NCBI GenBank assembly: GCA_017408205.1
Contig: JAFQVC010000037.1
Location: 1-6,901, forward strand
Source of the DNA: Clostridia bacterium
Lineage (GTDB): Bacteria > Bacillota > Clostridia > Monoglobales > Firm-18
Length of the DNA stretch: 6,901 bases
Reading direction: 5' to 3'
The notes under the pieces are model-generated. The model was not told where the DNA came from and did not search any database. It was given only the letters and a program-made list of their open reading frames with translations. Numbering within the stretch: the stretch's first letter is position 1; the number at the start of each line of letters is the position of its first letter. Position numbers and translations under genes: made by a program. This document shows, piece after piece, positions 5,592 through 6,901 of the stretch.

Positions 5592-5661
5592 CAAGAAAAG
5601 TTGATGACGGCGTAGTGCTCTCAGCCTCTGACGAGGAGGAACTCGCTCATAACATCAACTT
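5592..5661 (-). ncRNA. Array unit 7: structured small RNA
   Basis: About 70 nt. AAGTTGATG (5661-5653) pairs perfectly with CATCAACTT (5606-5598). The T-run is broken (TTTTCTT), so termination may be weaker than in other units. Inside is a CCTC-GTCA-GAGG hairpin beside the C-rich stretch TTCCTCCTCG, which could pair with a Shine-Dalgarno sequence. The 5' arm begins 8 nt after the -10 box. Confidence 0.7.
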
Positions 5662-5668
5662 CGACAAT

Positions 5669-5697
5669 TATATATCACAACCAGAGAAAAATGTCAA
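5669..5697 (-). promoter_or_regulatory. Promoter of array unit 7
   Basis: TTGACA (5697-5692), 17 bases, TATATA (5674-5669), with TGTGA upstream. A TATAAT two bases further down would need a 19-base spacer and is less likely. Confidence 0.75.
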
Positions 5698-5716
5698 CAC
5701 ATATTTGTCAGGGGCA

Positions 5717-5743
5717 GGGGGACTTCCGATTCCCCCTTTTTTT
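5717..5743 (+). terminator. Terminator-like G/C-tract hairpin on the + strand
   Basis: GGGGGA (5717-5722) pairs with TCCCCC (5731-5736) around an eight-base loop and is followed by seven T. An outer pairing GGGGCA (5711-5716) with TGCCCC (5743-5748) is also possible. It points against the array and serves no visible + strand gene. On the - strand the segment is rich in G5 runs (three). Confidence 0.55.
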
Positions 5744-5803
5744 GCCCCCGAACCCCCTTAAAACGGCCACTCAAACGCCGTGGAGGCTTGGTACAGAAAA
5801 AAC
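5744..5803. other. Spacer within the array, possible decayed unit
   Basis: Between the G/C-tract element and the REP copy at 5804, only a small inverted repeat is seen: ACGGC (5763-5767) with GCCGT (5777-5781), which on the - strand is followed by TTTTAA. There is no matching promoter. It may be a decayed unit or part of an inserted sequence. Confidence 0.35.
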
Positions 5804-5828
5804 ACAACAGAACCGTCCCCTTGTCTTT
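5804..5828 (-). repeat. REP-like repeat, intact copy
   Basis: A 25-base stretch identical to 6168-6192, core CAGAACCGTCCCC followed by TTGTCT. The repeat resembles the REP-type palindromes scattered in many Bacillota genomes; no transposase is in the window. This copy lacks the AGACAA left arm and is not next to a -35 box. Confidence 0.75.
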
Positions 5829-5845
5829 ATTGATTTGTGGACAAT

Positions 5846-5917
5846 AAAAATGTGGATACCTCCGTCGCTGTATCTATTACAAGTAATAAGAATAGCGTAC
5901 AATTGGAAGTATCCACT
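5846..5917 (-). ncRNA. Array unit 6: structured small RNA
   Basis: About 72 nt. The longest closing stem of the array: GTGGATACTTCC (5916-5905) pairs with GGAGGTATCCAC (5863-5852) over 12 bp with one G-U, followed by A and five T. The 5' arm begins 8 nt after the -10 box. Inside is a long hairpin CGCT..TTATTAC-TT-GTAATAG..AGCG. The fold leaves almost no unpaired bases. Confidence 0.75.
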
Positions 5918-5923
5918 AGCAAT

Positions 5924-5952
5924 ATGGTATCACAAAACAATCTTGTTGTCAA
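5924..5952 (-). promoter_or_regulatory. Promoter of array unit 6
   Basis: TTGACA (5952-5947), 17 bases, TACCAT (5929-5924), a weak -10 hexamer with TGTGA directly before it. The -35 box overlaps the last bases after the unit 5 T-run. Confidence 0.7.
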
Positions 5953-5953
5953 T

Positions 5954-6020
5954 AAAAAAGACCGAGGTCGTAAAGCAAGGGAATACTATAAATAGCGTTA
6001 CCCAAAGCTCTCGCTCGGTT
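5954..6020 (-). ncRNA. Array unit 5: structured small RNA
   Basis: About 67 nt. ACCGAG (6019-6014) pairs with CTCGGT (5966-5961), followed by C and six T. Inside is a hairpin GGG-AA..CTAT-TT-ATAG..TT-CCC with a small internal loop. The arm begins 8 nt after the -10 box. Confidence 0.7.
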
Positions 6021-6026
6021 ACTATC

Positions 6027-6055
6027 AGTATATATGATGAATGGTTAAAAGTCAA
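6027..6055 (-). promoter_or_regulatory. Promoter of array unit 5
   Basis: TTGACT (6055-6050), 17 bases, TATACT (6032-6027). Confidence 0.8.
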
Positions 6056-6059
6056 TCAT

Positions 6060-6128
6060 AAAAAAGAAGCCAATTACTCCTTAATGGCTCAAAGGCCGGA
6101 CAGTAATACTGTCGGGAGGTCAGCTTCT
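6060..6128 (-). ncRNA. Array unit 4: structured small RNA
   Basis: About 69 nt. AGAAGC (6128-6123) pairs with GCTTCT (6070-6065), followed by a T6 run. Inside is a GACAGT-3-ACTGTC hairpin and the C-rich stretch ACCTCCCG. A second stem, AGCC-ATTA around the loop AGGAG with TAAT-T-GGCT, uses part of the 3' closing arm, so two exclusive folds are possible. Confidence 0.7.
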
Positions 6129-6134
6129 AATAAT

Positions 6135-6163
6135 AAAATACCATATAAAGAGCCAATTGTCAA
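6135..6163 (-). promoter_or_regulatory. Promoter of array unit 4
   Basis: TTGACA (6163-6158), 17 bases, TATTTT (6140-6135), with TGG directly before the -10 box. The REP copy at 6168 ends four bases upstream of the -35 box. Confidence 0.78.
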
Positions 6164-6167
6164 CAAG

Positions 6168-6192
6168 ACAACAGAACCGTCCCCTTGTCTTT
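6168..6192 (-). repeat. REP-like repeat, intact copy
   Basis: Identical over 25 bases to 5804-5828. Here the left flank completes an inverted repeat, AGACAA (6166-6172 region) with TTGTCT (6185-6190), around the GGGGACGGTTCTG loop on the - strand. It separates the end of unit 3 from the promoter of unit 4. Confidence 0.78.
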
Positions 6193-6195
6193 TGC

Positions 6196-6288
6196 AAAAA
6201 AACAGAAGGAGACATTGGTAGTCCGAAGAGTCAAAATAATGACTCGAACCCGTCTACGACGGCTCGGCACACCGCTGATGTTCCTTCC
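6196..6288 (-). ncRNA. Array unit 3: structured small RNA
   Basis: About 93 nt. GAAGGA (6287-6282) pairs with TCCTTC (6210-6205), then TG and seven T. Inside, CCGA and TCGG can enclose two hairpins, CCGTC-3-GACGG and GAGTCA-6-TGACTC, giving a branched fold. The stretch GGGTTCGAGTC recalls a tRNA T-loop, but no acceptor or T stem can be drawn. An alternative closure of ACGTTGG with CCAATGT would need a start a few bases upstream. Confidence 0.65.
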
Positions 6289-6294
6289 AACGTT

Positions 6295-6323
6295 ATTTTA
6301 CCACAAACAACTGAAAGAGTCAA
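6295..6323 (-). promoter_or_regulatory. Promoter of array unit 3
   Basis: TTGACT (6323-6318), 17 bases, TAAAAT (6300-6295), with TGG directly before the -10 box. Confidence 0.78.
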
Positions 6324-6360
6324 GCAATTTAGATTTAAGGCACGTCCCTAAAACCTTAAA

Positions 6361-6430
6361 ATAAAAACAGAGGTTACACCGATAGATTAACCTCCGAATA
6401 TGAAGGTCAGGGTCCACGCATCACCTCTGT
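6361..6430 (-). ncRNA. Array unit 2: structured small RNA
   Basis: About 70 nt. ACAGAGGT (6430-6423) pairs perfectly with ACCTCTGT (6374-6367), followed by T5-A-T4. The arm begins 8 nt after the -10 box. Inside is a hairpin ACCTTC-6-GGAGGT (one G-U), whose 3' side is a Shine-Dalgarno-like sequence held in a stem. Confidence 0.75.
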
Positions 6431-6437
6431 AAGTATT

Positions 6438-6466
6438 AGTATATGTTATAAATGATAATATGTCAA
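6438..6466 (-). promoter_or_regulatory. Promoter of array unit 2
   Basis: TTGACA (6466-6461), 17 bases, TATACT (6443-6438): 5 of 6 for the -10 box and perfect for -35, the strongest promoter of the array. Confidence 0.85.
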
Positions 6467-6470
6467 CCGC

Positions 6471-6550
6471 AAAAAAGATGCCAATCATAAAACAGGCATA
6501 GACAGACGAGAAATAATTTTACCTACCTGTTCTTATGTTTGACATCTTTT
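6471..6550 (-). ncRNA. Array unit 1: structured small RNA
   Basis: About 80 nt, first unit in the direction of transcription. AAAAGATG (6550-6543) pairs with CATCTTTT, the last T of which belong to a T6 run (6476-6471). Inside, CATAA-g-AACAGG (6537-6526) pairs with CCTGTTTTATG (6496-6486) over 11 bp with one bulged G, leaving a large apical loop of about 29 nt that could be a target-binding region. Confidence 0.72.
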
Positions 6551-6556
6551 ATTGAT

Positions 6557-6585
6557 ATAATAACACATATTAACAAAAATGTCAA
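6557..6585 (-). promoter_or_regulatory. Promoter of array unit 1
   Basis: TTGACA (6585-6580), 17 bases, TATTAT (6562-6557), with TGT directly before the -10 box. Confidence 0.82.
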
Positions 6586-6607
6586 TAACTGGAAATTATA
6601 TAGTTTT

Positions 6608-6637
6608 AAAAAACGGCAGATTTTATAATCTGCCGTT
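6608..6637 (-). terminator. Intrinsic terminator of the fucosidase-like gene
   Basis: AACGGCAGATT (6612-6622) and AATCTGCCGTT (6627-6637) form an 11-bp stem with a four-base loop. On the - strand six T follow (6613-6608). It lies 6 bases after the stop codon of the - strand gene and separates that gene from the first array promoter. Confidence 0.88.
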
Positions 6638-6643
6638 ATTTAA

Positions 6644-6901
6644 TTAGAACTCAAACGTATATGTCTTCCCTTTTTTCATATCTAATTTAATAAATCCATT
6701 TTCTGTTTCAAATGTTGCATTTGCCTTTTTAACAGGGCGAGGTGTTTCGATATAAAGAACACCTGATTTGTCTGCGGTAATTGAAGCAGTTGCTTTATTG
6801 CCTTTCCAGTTCATTGAAACAGTATAACCGCCTCTTGCACGAAGTTTTTTAAACTCACCTTTTTTCCATTCTTTAGGAAGTGCAGGAAGAAGAGAAAGAA
6901 G
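6644..6901 (-). CDS. Glycoside hydrolase family 95-type (alpha-L-fucosidase) C-terminus, partial
   Basis: Only the last 85 codons are in the window; the gene enters from the right edge and stops at TAA (6646-6644). The start LLSLLPALPKEWKKGEFKKL followed by RARGGYTVSMNWKG matches the conserved C-terminal stretch of GH95 enzymes (LLPALP..W..G...GLRARGGF.V...W), which hydrolyse alpha-1,2-linked fucose or related galactose residues from host and plant glycans. The rest is a short beta-rich domain ending in KKGKTYTFEF. The catalytic (alpha/alpha)6 barrel is outside the window, so activity, signal peptide and length cannot be judged. An immediate terminator follows. Related families that share this C-terminal domain are possible. 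Confidence 0.75.
   Translation of the reverse strand, partial: LLSLLPALPKEWKKGEFKKLRARGGYTVSMNWKGNKATASITADKSGVLYIETPRPVKKANATFETENGFIKLDMKKGKTYTFEF

Larger units (their letters stand above)
4866..6585 (-). other. Tandem array of about 13 small structured RNA units with individual promoters
   Basis: This stretch has no credible protein gene. On the - strand it repeats one design: sigma-A-type promoter with exactly 17 bp spacing, then an RNA whose first bases pair with an arm lying directly before a T-run. Twelve promoters and thirteen stem-closed domains are visible, numbered here 1 (right) to 13 (left) in the direction of transcription. Stem sequences differ in every unit while complementarity is kept, which argues for selection on RNA structure. 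Units are packed so that the T-run of one often lies only a few bases from the next -35 box. I do not recognise the family. The function is unknown; trans-acting regulatory RNAs are the simplest guess. Confidence 0.75.

Noticed and set aside
5622..5651. Nine-codon mini-gene in unit 7 on the - strand (ATG AGC ... TGA)
   Set aside because: No ribosome binding site at the proper distance, and the frame lies within the inner hairpin; no equivalent in other units.
5711..5758. G-quadruplex on the - strand
   Set aside because: There are only three G5 runs close together; a fourth would have to be the GG of CGGAAG, so a stable quadruplex is doubtful.
6196..6288. tRNA or tRNA remnant in unit 3
   Set aside because: GGGTTCGAGTC resembles a T-loop and ACTACCA a 3' end, but no matching T stem, acceptor stem or anticodon arm can be drawn, and the bases are better used in two other hairpins.
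5489..6351. Open reading frames on the + strand across the array (5489-5761, 5691-6221, 6157-6351)
   Set aside because: They overlap each other, lack ribosome binding sites, run through promoters, repeats and terminator stems, and their products have low-complexity or repeat-derived stretches. They are chance readings of REP and hairpin DNA.
4866..6585. CRISPR array
   Set aside because: Units recur at irregular 100-150-base steps, there is no repeated direct-repeat sequence, and no cas gene is present.
4866..6585. A series of MITE insertions with TTGTCAA ends
   Set aside because: The shared TTGACA belongs to promoter -35 boxes with fixed spacing to -10 boxes, and the inverted arms differ in every unit, whereas copies of one MITE family would share their ends.

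Overview
The window is low-GC DNA with strong Shine-Dalgarno sequences and a spoIIM-xerD-D,D-carboxypeptidase gene order. This points to a spore-forming member of the Bacillota, most likely class Clostridia. The C-terminus of a GH95-type fucosidase at the right edge fits a gut or rumen habitat, but that is inference. No species can be named from the sequence.

Left part (1-4861), all on the + strand: the C-terminal half of proC (proline synthesis), yhbY (ribosome assembly), spoIIM (engulfment during sporulation), xerD (chromosome dimer resolution), a secreted penicillin-binding D-alanyl-D-alanine carboxypeptidase of the DacF/PBP5 type, and a cytoplasmic metallophosphoesterase closed by a clear intrinsic terminator. 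spoIIM, xerD and dacF lie in the same order as in Bacillus subtilis, but the usual drm, pupG and spoIIA genes are missing between or after them. A good match to a sporulation sigma-E promoter lies in front of spoIIM. It overlaps a 14-bp hairpin that buries the spoIIM ribosome binding site only in transcripts coming through from proC-yhbY.

Middle part (4866-6585), about 1.7 kb without a credible protein gene: this is the striking region. Read on the - strand it is a tandem array of about 13 small structured RNA units. Twelve have their own sigma-A-type promoter (TTGACA or a close variant, exactly 17 bp, then a TAnnnT-like -10 box, often with an upstream TG). In most units the first transcribed bases, 7-9 nt after the -10 box, pair perfectly with an arm that lies directly before a run of T. 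Each RNA is therefore about 67-93 nt (one is about 130 nt), closed end to end by a 6-12 bp stem, and finishes as its own terminator. The stem sequences differ from unit to unit while pairing is kept, and one or two small hairpins lie inside each. The T-run of one unit often sits only a few bases from the -35 box of the next. I do not recognise the array as a described RNA family; its function is unknown. Three copies of a REP-like repeat (core ACAGAACCGTCCCCTTGTC) and a G/C-tract element interrupt it.

Right edge (6608-6901): a bidirectional-looking terminator and the last 85 codons of a - strand gene resembling the C-terminal domain of GH95 alpha-L-fucosidases. The RNA array thus fills the space between two convergent protein genes and reads in the direction of the fucosidase gene.
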